Source of the DNA: an uncultured Clostridium sp.
GTDB taxonomy: Bacteria > Bacillota > Clostridia > Lachnospirales > Lachnospiraceae
Direction: 5' to 3'
NCBI GenBank assembly: GCA_958349075.1
Contig: CATWBR010000010.1
Location: 1 to 23,805, forward strand
DNA length: 23,805 nucleotides
The number at the start of each line of letters is the position of its first letter. Within the stretch, counting starts at the first letter, position 1. Both the position numbers and the translations under genes were made by a program. A model generated the notes under the pieces. That model was not told the origin of the DNA. It was given only the letters and a program-made list of their open reading frames with translations, and made no database searches. Shown here piece by piece: positions 1 to 7,119 of this stretch.

Positions 1-2
1 AT

Positions 3-377
3 TCAAAGAACCATATTCTTCTGCTGATTTTTATCTACTACTTCAAGAATGTACTTTCTTTTAATGATATTGAACAGCTTTTCTCCCCAATCAGTGAGAA
101 CCATTTCTCCCAGGGCTCCAATCCCGAACTGGCAGAACTTTACACTGAGATATTTTCCCTGGAGCGGGAACAGCGTAAGCGGCTGAAAGAGGATGTGATG
201 GCCAAATTCCAGGCTGCCTCGAAGACATTTCCGGATGCCGAGGGGGATGATCAGGAATATCTGCGCCTTTTTTCTTTTATCTGTGAACTTGCTTTTGACG
301 TCTACCTGAAGAAACAGATGATAGAACTTTTGGCGGAACAGTTGAGGCAGGAGAATCCTCCCAAGAAGAAAAAGTAA
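3..377 (+). CDS. DUF1836 domain protein, 3' end (5' truncated by window)
   Basis: The reading frame is open from the window edge to a TAA at 375-377, giving about 124 residues, so the true start lies outside. The first visible stretch (SKNHILLLIFIYYFKNVLS, then NDIEQLF) matches my memory of the DUF1836 family of Firmicutes, where a winged-helix-like N-terminal part ends in a 'K.YS..HLLLLI.IYYLK..LSI.DI..LL.P' segment. The rest is a charged helical tail ending in a lysine run. DUF1836 proteins are small cytoplasmic proteins of unknown function, suspected of binding DNA because of a MerR-like N-terminus that is not visible here. No clear terminator follows the stop. The family call rests on recognition of the pattern, not on a search. 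Confidence 0.65.
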   Translation, partial: SKNHILLLIFIYYFKNVLSFNDIEQLFSPISENHFSQGSNPELAELYTEIFSLEREQRKRLKEDVMAKFQAASKTFPDAEGDDQEYLRLFSFICELAFDVYLKKQMIELLAEQLRQENPPKKKK

Positions 378-435
378 GACGCCGCGGCATGTCAATAAAA
401 GTCAATCCATTTTTAAAATAAGATAAATCCGACCA

Positions 436-464
436 TTGACATTTCCGCTTCAGCGCAGTAGAAT
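436..464 (+). promoter_or_regulatory. Sigma-A-type promoter of the T-box/BASS transporter unit
   Basis: A perfect -35 box TTGACA (436-441) and a -10 box TAGAAT (459-464) are separated by exactly 17 nt. The predicted transcription start near 471 lies just before the first conserved element of the T-box leader, so promoter and riboswitch fit together. Confidence 0.8.
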
Positions 465-470
465 CACTAG

Positions 471-741
471 AAACAAGTTACAACAAGCCATGACGAGGAG
501 AAGTATTCCGCTGCACATCCTTTCAGAGAGCTGACGGCAGGTGCGAGTCAGCAGGAAATCCGGAAGAAAATCACCTCTGAGCTTTCAGCCTGAACAGTAC
601 TCCCAGTAAGACTGAACGGTCAACAGCCGTTATCCTGTTACACATTGTCAGATGTGGCTAAGGGGCCGTTTTACGGCAATAGGAGTGGTACCGCAGAGGG
701 AATATAACCTTTGTCTCTTAAACAGAGACAGAGGTTTTTTT
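471..741 (+). promoter_or_regulatory. T-box riboswitch, apparent AUC (isoleucine) specifier
   Basis: The leader shows the standard T-box parts in order. Stem I carries AGTA (502-505) opposite GAA (566-568), the pair forming the loop E motif next to the specifier loop. Helices GAGG/CCTC and TTCCG/CGGAA flank it, and the distal AGAG/GGTGCGAG loop elements follow. If the specifier is the triplet after GAA plus one base, followed by a purine, it is ATC (570-572), an Ile codon. The T-box sequence GAGTGGTACCGC lies at 684-695. Its UGGU bulge (686-689) would pair with a tRNA 3' ACCA, consistent with the A73 discriminator of tRNA-Ile. The terminator follows at 706-741. Uncharged tRNA would stabilise the antiterminator and switch on the transporter downstream. 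T-box identity is certain; Ile specificity is a manual structural reading. Confidence 0.9.
706..741 (+). terminator. T-box intrinsic terminator
   Basis: A 13-bp stem (706-718 with 724-736, one G-U pair) with a 5-nt loop runs into a T7 tract (735-741). It is the OFF structure of the T-box, and its 5' arm AACCTTTGTCTCT is the strand the antiterminator would compete for. Confidence 0.88.
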
Positions 742-841
742 GTTGAGTGGCAATGAAAAGTTCGCGAAGCGTCCGGTCTACCGTTTCCAGTAAAACAATA
801 AGCCTCCGGGTAACACGCAAAATCGAAAGGGGATTTTTATT

Positions 842-1819
842 ATGAACACATTGAAAAAGCTGAGTAATTTCTTCGGACAGAACATGGCCGTCATTGTCAT
901 CGCTATTGCTGCCCTCGCCCTGTTTGTACCGCAGAGCGTTAGTTTCATCAAAACTTCCTACGTCAATACCCTCCTTGGCATTGTAATGTTCGGAATGGGC
1001 CTTACCCTGAAACCGGGAGACTTTAAGGTTGTATTTTCCCGCCCCAAGGATGTTATTATCGGATGTATCGCCCAGTTCACCGTAATGCCACTTCTTGCAT
1101 TCGGACTGACCAAGGTATTTAATCTTCCGCCGGAACTGGCCATCGGCGTGATCCTGGTGGGAACCTGCCCGGGCGGCACTTCCTCCAATGTCATGACCTA
1201 CCTTTCCAAGGGTGATGTGGCCCTGTCCGTCGGCATGACGGCAGTTTCCACCGTGCTGGCTCCTTTCCTTACTCCGCTTCTCACCTACGTTTACGCGGGC
1301 GCCAGGGTCGATGTCAACATGGCAAGCATGTTTTTATCCATTGTCAAGGTCGTTATCGTCCCGATTGCTGCCGGTTTTATTATCAACCGCTTCTTCTCTG
1401 CCGTTACGCAGAAGATCGTGGAGGTGCTGCCGCTGATTTCCACAACCGCCATCGTGGCCATTGTCGCCGCCGTTGTTTCTGCCAATTCATCAAAGATCCT
1501 GACAAGCGGACTTCTGATTGTCGCGGTAGTCATCTGCCACAATGTGATTGGATATCTGCTGGGCTTCTCCATCGGAAAGGTTTTAAAGCTGGATGAAAGC
1601 AAATGCCGCGCCATCTCGATCGAAGTCGGCATGCAGAACTCAGGCCTGGCAACCTCCCTCGCAGCCACTCATTTTGCCCAGTATCCGTTAGCTACTATCC
1701 CGGGAGCCGTATTCAGCGTATGGCACAACATCTCCGGTGCGGTGCTTGCTAACTTCTATGCCCGCACGGCGGAAAAAGCAGAAAAGAAAGCCGGATCAGC
1801 CGCAATGACTAACCTGTAG
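842..1819 (+). CDS. Bile acid:sodium symporter (BASS) family transporter
   Basis: This 325-residue polytopic membrane protein has the ten hydrophobic segments and size typical of the BASS/SBF family (PF01758). Diagnostic motifs are GTCPGGTSSNVMTYL (about 107-121), with the crossover-region Asn116, and EVGMQNSGLA (261-270), with Glu261 and Gln265 at the expected sodium-binding positions. The start has a good RBS (AAAGGGGA) 8 nt upstream. Family members move bile acids, pantoate (PanS) or 2-oxo acids with sodium; the substrate cannot be read from sequence. The Ile-type T-box upstream suggests a link to branched-chain amino or keto-acid supply (inference). The gene is monocistronic: a strong terminator follows immediately. 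The family is certain, the substrate open. Confidence 0.93.
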   Translation: MNTLKKLSNFFGQNMAVIVIAIAALALFVPQSVSFIKTSYVNTLLGIVMFGMGLTLKPGDFKVVFSRPKDVIIGCIAQFTVMPLLAFGLTKVFNLPPELAIGVILVGTCPGGTSSNVMTYLSKGDVALSVGMTAVSTVLAPFLTPLLTYVYAGARVDVNMASMFLSIVKVVIVPIAAGFIINRFFSAVTQKIVEVLPLISTTAIVAIVAAVVSANSSKILTSGLLIVAVVICHNVIGYLLGFSIGKVLKLDESKCRAISIEVGMQNSGLATSLAATHFAQYPLATIPGAVFSVWHNISGAVLANFYARTAEKAEKKAGSAAMTNL

Positions 1820-1823
1820 CAAT

Positions 1824-1856
1824 AAAGAAGAGCCGGAAAATTTCCGGCTCTTCTTT
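1824..1856. terminator. Bidirectional terminator between convergent genes
   Basis: A nearly perfect palindrome AAAGAAGAGCCGGAAA/TTTCCGGCTCTTCTTT lies between the BASS gene (stop at 1819) and the convergent YerC-like gene (stop at 1878). It has A-rich and T-rich flanks suiting termination in both directions. Confidence 0.85.
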
Positions 1857-1877
1857 AAAATCTGACTTGTTTTTATG

Positions 1878-2207
1878 TCATTCAGCAGCCTTTGCCGCCT
1901 CTTTCTCCTCATCCCCTGCCTGATCTTCCAGGCGTTTAAATACCATGTCGTAACCATCATTTCCGTAGTTCAATGAGCGGTTAACGCGGCTGATTGTCGC
2001 TGTGGACGCTCCCGTCTTATCGGCGATCTCCAGATAAGTTCTTTTCTCCCTCAGCATCTTGGCTACCTCATAGCGCTGTGAGAAGGACAACAGCTCGTTG
2101 ACTGTGCAGACATCCTCAAAAAAGCTGTAGCACTCTTCCGTGCTCTTAAGGGTCAGAATCGCCTGAAACAAATGGTCAACCGCCTCTGTCTTGAGTTTTT
2201 TATTCAT
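1878..2207 (-). CDS. YerC/YecD family TrpR-like DNA-binding protein
   Basis: The product is a 109-residue cytoplasmic protein. Its core (about 10-85) matches the TrpR-related YerC/YecD family. A helical N-terminus is followed by CTVNELLSFSQRYEVAKMLR, then a TrpR-type helix-turn-helix with YLEIADKTGASTATISRVNR as the recognition part, and an acidic Ala-rich tail. I chose ATG at 2207 over the longer in-frame start at 2252 because GAGGTG sits about 7 nt before it and homologues begin near MNKKLK. The protein resembles the trp repressor fold, but its regulon is not generally defined. A large palindrome overlaps its own promoter (2260-2287), suggesting autoregulation (inference). Confidence 0.88.
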   Translation of the reverse strand: MNKKLKTEAVDHLFQAILTLKSTEECYSFFEDVCTVNELLSFSQRYEVAKMLREKRTYLEIADKTGASTATISRVNRSLNYGNDGYDMVFKRLEDQAGDEEKEAAKAAE

Positions 2208-2259
2208 GTAAAAGCACCTCTTCATTATATATTTTTGCTTTCCGTAAACCACCAGCTCC

Positions 2260-2293
2260 TTACAATTTTAGCATACTAAAGTTGTAAAGTCCA
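2260..2293 (-). promoter_or_regulatory. Candidate promoter and palindromic operator of the YerC-like gene
   Basis: The palindrome has arms TTACAATTTTAG (2260-2271) and CTAAAGTTGTAA (2276-2287) around CATA, 12-bp arms with a single mismatch. On the minus strand a possible -10 TAAAAT (2270-2265) lies 17 nt from a weak -35 TGGACT (2293-2288), so the palindrome covers the -10 box and spacer. That is a classic position for a repressor operator. The promoter boxes are only moderate matches. Confidence 0.55.
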
Positions 2294-2369
2294 TATTTTT
2301 TCCACTTCTTTTTGCAAAGTTTTCGCAACCTCGGAAAATATTCTGACAGGAAACCGATTCTAAGCCGTT

Positions 2370-3185
2370 TTACAGCATGAATTTTTCCACAACATGGGCG
2401 ATTCCGTCGTCATTGTTGGATAATGTAATATAGTCCGCGGCTTTTCTCACCGGGAGCACCGCATTTTCCATTGCTACGCCGAGACCGGCAAACTTGATCA
2501 TCGTCAGGTCATTATAACCGTCTCCGCAGGCAATCATCTGCTCTTTCTGAAGCCCGAGGATCTCCAGAAGCCTGGCAAGGGACTGGGCCTTATCGATTCC
2601 CCTCGGCAAAATCTCAAGAAAGAACGGTTCAGAACGGTAAATGCTGAAGTTCTTCCCCATCGCCGCCTTCACCCGTGGCTCCACCATGGCAAGATAATCT
2701 CCGTCATCCATCATTAAAAACTTCGGGACAGGGTATGTTACATATGACTTTAAATCGTCAATCTGCCGGACTTCCATATTGTTAATCTTGTTCTCCAGCT
2801 TCGAATAGGGACTCTCTGCATCATTGGTGATCAGGGTATGTCCGTCATAAGTGAGCACTGTCACCCTCTCGTCCTCGGCTAAACCAATGATTTTTGCATT
2901 AGCCTCCACCGGAAGCAGACGGCTGAACACCACCTCCCCGGTCCGGCAGTCCGTTATCATACCGCCGTTAAATGAGAGAATATAACTTCCGTACTCCTCC
3001 AGTTTCAGCTCCCGCGCAATGGGCATGACCCCATCGGTCGGACGTCCTGAAGCAAGTACGAGCTTCTTTCCCCTTTTCTGAAGCTCCATCAGGGCATTCT
3101 TTGTCTTCGGAGTTATCACCTTATCACGGTTTGTCAGCGTTCCATCCAAATCCAGAACGATAATCTCATAATTTTCCATCTGCAT
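2370..3185 (-). CDS. Cof-type HAD-IIB family phosphatase
   Basis: This 271-residue cytoplasmic hydrolase has all HAD motifs. Motif I is LDLDGTLT, with nucleophile Asp12 and acid/base Asp14. Motif II is LASGRP (45-50), motif III Lys is in PRGIDKAQSL, and motif IV is ACGDGYNDLTMI near the C-terminus. The large cap between motifs II and III is the type IIB (Cof) cap. Members dephosphorylate sugar phosphates, flavin or pyridoxal phosphate intermediates with broad specificity; the substrate here is unknown. The first ATG has AGGAG 5 nt upstream; the in-frame ATG two codons later is less well spaced. Its sigma-A promoter is at 3247-3275. No clear terminator precedes the YerC-like gene downstream. 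Confidence 0.92.
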   Translation of the reverse strand: MQMENYEIIVLDLDGTLTNRDKVITPKTKNALMELQKRGKKLVLASGRPTDGVMPIARELKLEEYGSYILSFNGGMITDCRTGEVVFSRLLPVEANAKIIGLAEDERVTVLTYDGHTLITNDAESPYSKLENKINNMEVRQIDDLKSYVTYPVPKFLMMDDGDYLAMVEPRVKAAMGKNFSIYRSEPFFLEILPRGIDKAQSLARLLEILGLQKEQMIACGDGYNDLTMIKFAGLGVAMENAVLPVRKAADYITLSNNDDGIAHVVEKFML

Positions 3186-3246
3186 CTCTGCTCCTGTACA
3201 TTCTGCACACCGGCCTAATACCAGCCTCTCATATTCCCCAGCCGTT

Positions 3247-3275
3247 ATTATATAGGAAGTGAAGGGAAATTACAA
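3247..3275 (-). promoter_or_regulatory. Promoter of the HAD phosphatase gene
   Basis: On the minus strand -35 TTGTAA (3275-3270) and a perfect -10 TATAAT (3252-3247) are separated by 17 nt. The expected start near 3240 leaves an untranslated leader of about 55 nt. Confidence 0.75.
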
Positions 3276-3401
3276 TTAAATAATCATCCCCGGGGTACAA
3301 ACCACAAAAAGATCCGAATAATTCCTTTCAGTAAAACAGGCACCAACCTGCAGTTTTTCCAATATCTTAGATAATATAGACAAAATCTACGGGAGAGTTT
3401 T

Positions 3402-4400
3402 ATGAAAAAATTTATTTCTGTTTTCCTGACCGCCGCCATGACTGCAGCCGCCCTTTCCGGCTGTCAGGGTGGAGGGACATCTGATGCTCTTACTCCGGTC
3501 ACATTAAATGAAGTGGCTCACTCCATCTTCTATGCTCCTCAGTACGCTGCCATCGAACTGGGGTATTTCAAAGATGAGGGAATCGATCTTACCCTTGTCA
3601 ACGGCGCAGGTGCCGACAAAGTCATGACTGCCCTGATTTCAGGGGATGCCGACGTCGGATTCATGGGCTCTGAGGCCAGTGTTTACGTATACCAGGAAGG
3701 TTCTGAAGATTATGCCGTCAACTTTGCCCAGTTGACCCAGCGTGCCGGAAACTTTCTCGTTGCCCGCGGTCCCCAGGAAAACTTCTCCTGGCAGGATCTG
3801 AAAGGCAAAAAAGTATTGGGCGGCCGCGCAGGCGGAATGCCCGAGATGATTTTCGAGTACATCCTGAAAAAGAACGGCATTGATCCCAAAACCGACTTAA
3901 CCATCGACCAGAGCATTAATTTCGGCCTGACCGCCGCTGCCTTTACCAGCAACGATGCCGATTACACGGTTGAATTCGAGCCCTTCGCCACAGGCCTTGA
4001 AAAGGAAGGCAACGGAACCGTCGTGGCTTCTCTCGGCGTGGATTCGGGCTATGTTCCCTACACCGCTTACTGTGTAAAGAAGAGCTATCTGGATAAAAAT
4101 CCTGAAATCATCCAGAAATTCACCAACGCCATCCAGCGCGGCCTTGAATATGTGAACACGCATTCCGCGGAAGAAATCGCAGAGACAATCAAACCTCAGT
4201 TTAAAGAGACGGACACCGATACCATTGCGACGATCATTGAACGTTATAAAGATCAGGATACATGGAAAAATGATACCATATTTGAAAAAGAGAGCTTTGA
4301 GCTTCTGGAAAATATCCTGGAAGAGGCCGGAGAACTGAATGAGAGGGTTCCTTATGAGGATCTTGTAACCACGACGTTTTCCGAAGCGGCTGTAAAATAG
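3402..4400 (+). CDS. ABC transporter substrate-binding lipoprotein (NMT1/SsuA/THI5-like)
   Basis: The 332-residue exported protein starts with a lipoprotein signal peptide: a KK-charged start, a hydrophobic stretch and lipobox LSGC with Cys21 as the lipidation site. The mature part matches the NMT1/THI5 and SsuA/TauA periplasmic-binding superfamily, with 'YAPQYAAIELGYFKDEGID', 'MTALISGDADVGFMGSEA' and 'DLKGKKVLGGRAGGMPE'. Such proteins bind aromatic or organosulfur compounds, nitrate, or thiamine precursors. A GGGAGAG ribosome site precedes the start. No permease or ATPase gene lies beside it, and a strong terminator closes it, so it is an orphan binding protein. Ligand unknown. Confidence 0.88.
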   Translation: MKKFISVFLTAAMTAAALSGCQGGGTSDALTPVTLNEVAHSIFYAPQYAAIELGYFKDEGIDLTLVNGAGADKVMTALISGDADVGFMGSEASVYVYQEGSEDYAVNFAQLTQRAGNFLVARGPQENFSWQDLKGKKVLGGRAGGMPEMIFEYILKKNGIDPKTDLTIDQSINFGLTAAAFTSNDADYTVEFEPFATGLEKEGNGTVVASLGVDSGYVPYTAYCVKKSYLDKNPEIIQKFTNAIQRGLEYVNTHSAEEIAETIKPQFKETDTDTIATIIERYKDQDTWKNDTIFEKESFELLENILEEAGELNERVPYEDLVTTTFSEAAVK

Positions 4401-4435
4401 ATAAAAAGCATGCCCCACACTCACTAATACTCTCA

Positions 4436-4471
4436 AACAGGGACTGAAGACTTATATCTTCAGTCCCTGTT
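4436..4471. terminator. Hairpin terminator between convergent units
   Basis: A perfect 15-bp inverted repeat (AACAGGGACTGAAGA, 4436-4450, with its complement 4457-4471) has a 6-nt loop. It sits between the binding-protein gene and the end of the chemosensory operon. The flanking T-tracts are weak, but the position suggests it ends both units. Confidence 0.75.
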
Positions 4472-4491
4472 CCTCCGTACGCTCATTTTTT

Positions 4492-4998
4492 CTACTCAAA
4501 TACCACCATCTTTTGGAGGGATTTTTCCATATCAACTACTACAATAACCTTATCTTCCCCTTCAAATGCCCGCTTGACGGCCAGCATGCTCCCATCGGCT
4601 TCCGGCAGTTCCCCGGTCAGTTCACGGTCGGGGGCAACGCCCAGGATTGCCGGTTCTCCTGATATCAGGAAACCGCATTCCAGGCCTCCCGCCTTCACGA
4701 GCAGAACCAGTTTCTGAGAAACCTCCCCCGGGGGAAGTCCTCCGGCCGCGCGCATAGATACTACAGGGACAATATTGCCTTTCCAGTTGCATACCCCCTC
4801 ATAATAGGATGGCAGACAGGGAACCAGCGTGATATGCGGATCACGGACCAGCTCTATGACATAGTTAAGCTCAATTCCAATATAGAAATTCCCCATATCG
4901 GCTGCCATAAATTCCAGATTCTCCCGAAAATGGACGGCTGTCTCTGATTCCCCGTCAAAAAAGGCCATCTGGGCGCTCAGCCCGCTTAAATCACTCAT
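4492..4998 (-). CDS. cheW: CheW-type coupling protein
   Basis: The product is 168 residues, with an N-terminal extension of about 30 residues before a full CheW (SH3-like) domain. That domain shows 'FYIGIELNYVIELVRDPHITLVPCLPSYYEGVCNWKGNIVPVVSMR', the pattern of strands and the 'G..N.rG.ivPvv.lr' core that binds receptor tips and the CheA P5 domain. Its start ATG overlaps the cheA stop (ATGAGTGA), with GGGAGG about 11 nt before it, so it is translationally coupled. It is the last gene of the operon and the most conventional of the three CheW-like proteins here. It would physically couple the two MCPs to CheA. Confidence 0.88.
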   Translation of the reverse strand: MSDLSGLSAQMAFFDGESETAVHFRENLEFMAADMGNFYIGIELNYVIELVRDPHITLVPCLPSYYEGVCNWKGNIVPVVSMRAAGGLPPGEVSQKLVLLVKAGGLECGFLISGEPAILGVAPDRELTGELPEADGSMLAVKRAFEGEDKVIVVVDMEKSLQKMVVFE

Positions 4999-7114
4999 AC
5001 AATTTTGCACCTCCCGCCACGCGGATTAAATCTTCTATATCAAGCAGCATGCAGATCGAGCCGTCTCCAAGGAGACTGCATCCTGAAATTCCCGTATGAT
5101 ATCTGAAACGGGAACCAAATATCAGTGGGAGCGGTTTTTCCACAAGACTCATCTGATCGACAATTTTATCGGCCAGAATACATGCCTCCCTGGAACTTCC
5201 CTTTACATATGCCATCACACGGCGTCCTGTTTTTCCCTGTTCCATATCATAAAACCGCCGCAAAGATATGATCGGAATGTAACGCCCCTCATGCAGCCAG
5301 AATTCTTTTTCTCCACGTCTTACAAGTTCCGTCTCTTCCGGAGGATAGGGGAAAAACTGCATCACCTGCCTGGCCGGGACGGCAAAACAATTGTCACCGG
5401 CCAGCAGACGGATACTGTCAATAATCGTCAGCGTCAGGGGCAGATGGAGAAAAAATTGGCTCCCGCTTCCCTTTTTGCTCTCAAGATGGAGATGTCCGCC
5501 GAATTTTTCTACCATTTGCCGGACTACGTCCAGACCGACGCCTCTGCCTGAAAACTCATTCGCCTGTTCTCTTGTTGAAAAGCCGGGAAGAAGACAGAGT
5601 TCCATCAGTTCCGCCTCCGAATAATCCGCCTCATTTCCGGTAAAGAGTTTTTTATCCTTCGCCTTTTTGAGCACCTTTTCCGTATCGATTCCACAGCCGT
5701 CGTCCCGGACCGATATGCAGATTTCTCCGCTTATATTCTCAAAACTCAGCATAATCTGACCGGTCTGGTTTTTTCCTGCCGCCTCCCTCTCTTCCGGTGA
5801 CTCAATTCCGTGATCCACCGCATTACGGATCAGATGAAGCAGAGGTTCCAGAATACTGTCTGCAATCTTTTTATCTACCTCCACATCCTGGCCTGTCACG
5901 GTAAACGTTATTTTCTTATTCTCTTTCCGGCTGATATCTCTGACAACGCGGCTAATCTGCGGAACAACACTGGAAAAAGGAATCATCCGGATGGAAATTA
6001 CAAGTTCCTCCAGTTCCCGTAAAAGACGCTCCAACTGGCGTTTCTGGTTGTCTTCCTGCACCTTCGCTAAACTGCTCCCATATAAATCGGCCGCCTGTGC
6101 CGCTATCATAAGCTCCCCGGTCAGATTCTGAAGCTCGTCCAGGCGCTCCACCTTCACATGTATAAATTCACTCGCGGTCTGCGCCGCACCATTCTGTCCC
6201 GTCTGTTTTGCCGGTTTGTCCGTTTCTTTCTGCCCCGCCTTATCCTCGGATTTATCATTATCCGACCGTTCGGCTGCGTCTTCCTGCGTGACCATCTCTG
6301 CCTGTTCAGCACCGGACGTTTCTATCCTATCCGGATTCTTTGCCCGCTCAGCACCGGCCGTCTCTTTGCAATCCGGACTCTCCGCCCGCTCAGTCCCGGC
6401 CGTCTTCTTTTGTTCCCCCATTCCGGCCTGCTCCGGCATTGTCTCCGACGCGGTCACGCGGGACACAAACAGAGCTTCAGCCAATTTATCGAATACCTGT
6501 CCCGGATTTTCCGAGAGGAAGTGGATGTAAAAGCCATTTTCCCGGATATAATCCGCCGTACCCGGATCGGACTCCACATTTACCGGGAAGGTCTGCATCT
6601 CGGTGCATTCCTCTTTTATCTGACGCGCCACCATATAGGCACGGATATTCTCCATTTTGCAGTCTGCTTCAAACCGTATATGAGCGGTAAAATCCTTTTT
6701 CTCTTTTACTTTTGAGACAAGAGCATCTATCCTTTCGTCAAACCCTGCCGGTTCGTTCGGCTTAAATGTCTCATCATTCATGCGCCCCAGTTCGCCCCTG
6801 ATAAAATCAGCGGCCGCAAAGACAAGGTCAAAGGTCTCCTGTTCAAAGCCTCCAAGACGGAACGGCCCTTCCCTGAATACGGCGAAAATATCCTCCAGGC
6901 GGTGGGCCAGCGCCGACAGCGCGGTCAGTCCCATCATGGCAGAAGAACTCTTAATTGTATGCATCACACGGAAAATTCCGTTGATTTCATCTTTTGTAAG
7001 CGCTTTTTCCTGTTCCGCATTCAACAGAATCTCGTCTGCCTGGTCGAGAAGCTGGTTCGTCTCAAGGAGATAGATATCCAGCATATCTTCCATATCTGTA
7101 TCAAAAAATCCCAT
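4991..7114 (-). CDS. cheA: Chemotaxis histidine kinase CheA
   Basis: The product is 707 residues. Domains in order: P1 (Hpt) with HTIKSSSAMMG and phospho-accepting His near residue 52; a P2-like ferredoxin-fold segment (about 140-220); a linker of about 90 residues with a tandem repeat (about 235-275); P3 dimerisation (about 318-385); P4 ATPase with N box LIRNAVDHGIE (about 429), G1 DDGCGID (about 471) and G2 GRGVGLDVV (about 524); and P5, a CheW-like regulatory domain from about 560. All catalytic motifs are intact and there is no C-terminal receiver. ATG at 7114 is preferred to GTG at 7123 because AGGGGTG sits 8 nt upstream. It should phosphorylate CheY and probably the receiver-GGDEF protein encoded just upstream. 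Confidence 0.95.
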   Translation of the reverse strand: MGFFDTDMEDMLDIYLLETNQLLDQADEILLNAEQEKALTKDEINGIFRVMHTIKSSSAMMGLTALSALAHRLEDIFAVFREGPFRLGGFEQETFDLVFAAADFIRGELGRMNDETFKPNEPAGFDERIDALVSKVKEKKDFTAHIRFEADCKMENIRAYMVARQIKEECTEMQTFPVNVESDPGTADYIRENGFYIHFLSENPGQVFDKLAEALFVSRVTASETMPEQAGMGEQKKTAGTERAESPDCKETAGAERAKNPDRIETSGAEQAEMVTQEDAAERSDNDKSEDKAGQKETDKPAKQTGQNGAAQTASEFIHVKVERLDELQNLTGELMIAAQAADLYGSSLAKVQEDNQKRQLERLLRELEELVISIRMIPFSSVVPQISRVVRDISRKENKKITFTVTGQDVEVDKKIADSILEPLLHLIRNAVDHGIESPEEREAAGKNQTGQIMLSFENISGEICISVRDDGCGIDTEKVLKKAKDKKLFTGNEADYSEAELMELCLLPGFSTREQANEFSGRGVGLDVVRQMVEKFGGHLHLESKKGSGSQFFLHLPLTLTIIDSIRLLAGDNCFAVPARQVMQFFPYPPEETELVRRGEKEFWLHEGRYIPIISLRRFYDMEQGKTGRRVMAYVKGSSREACILADKIVDQMSLVEKPLPLIFGSRFRYHTGISGCSLLGDGSICMLLDIEDLIRVAGGAKLYE
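6300..6413. repeat. 42-bp coding tandem repeat in the cheA linker
   Basis: Copies start at 6300, 6342 and 6384 (plus-strand coordinates), giving about 2.7 imperfect units with exact 42-bp spacing. They encode a 14-residue unit of the form ETAGAERAxxPDxx in the flexible region between P2 and P3 of CheA. Confidence 0.85.
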
Positions 7115-7119
7115 CTGTA

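Noticed and set aside
3..395. Minus-strand open frame of 130 codons at the left edge
   Set aside because: It is the antisense of the DUF1836 frame; the plus-strand product has a recognisable family pattern and this one does not.
6158..6715. Plus-strand frames of 100-185 codons opposite cheA
   Set aside because: They are antisense shadows of the repeat-rich cheA linker, with low-complexity Arg/Pro/Ser composition and no start signals.
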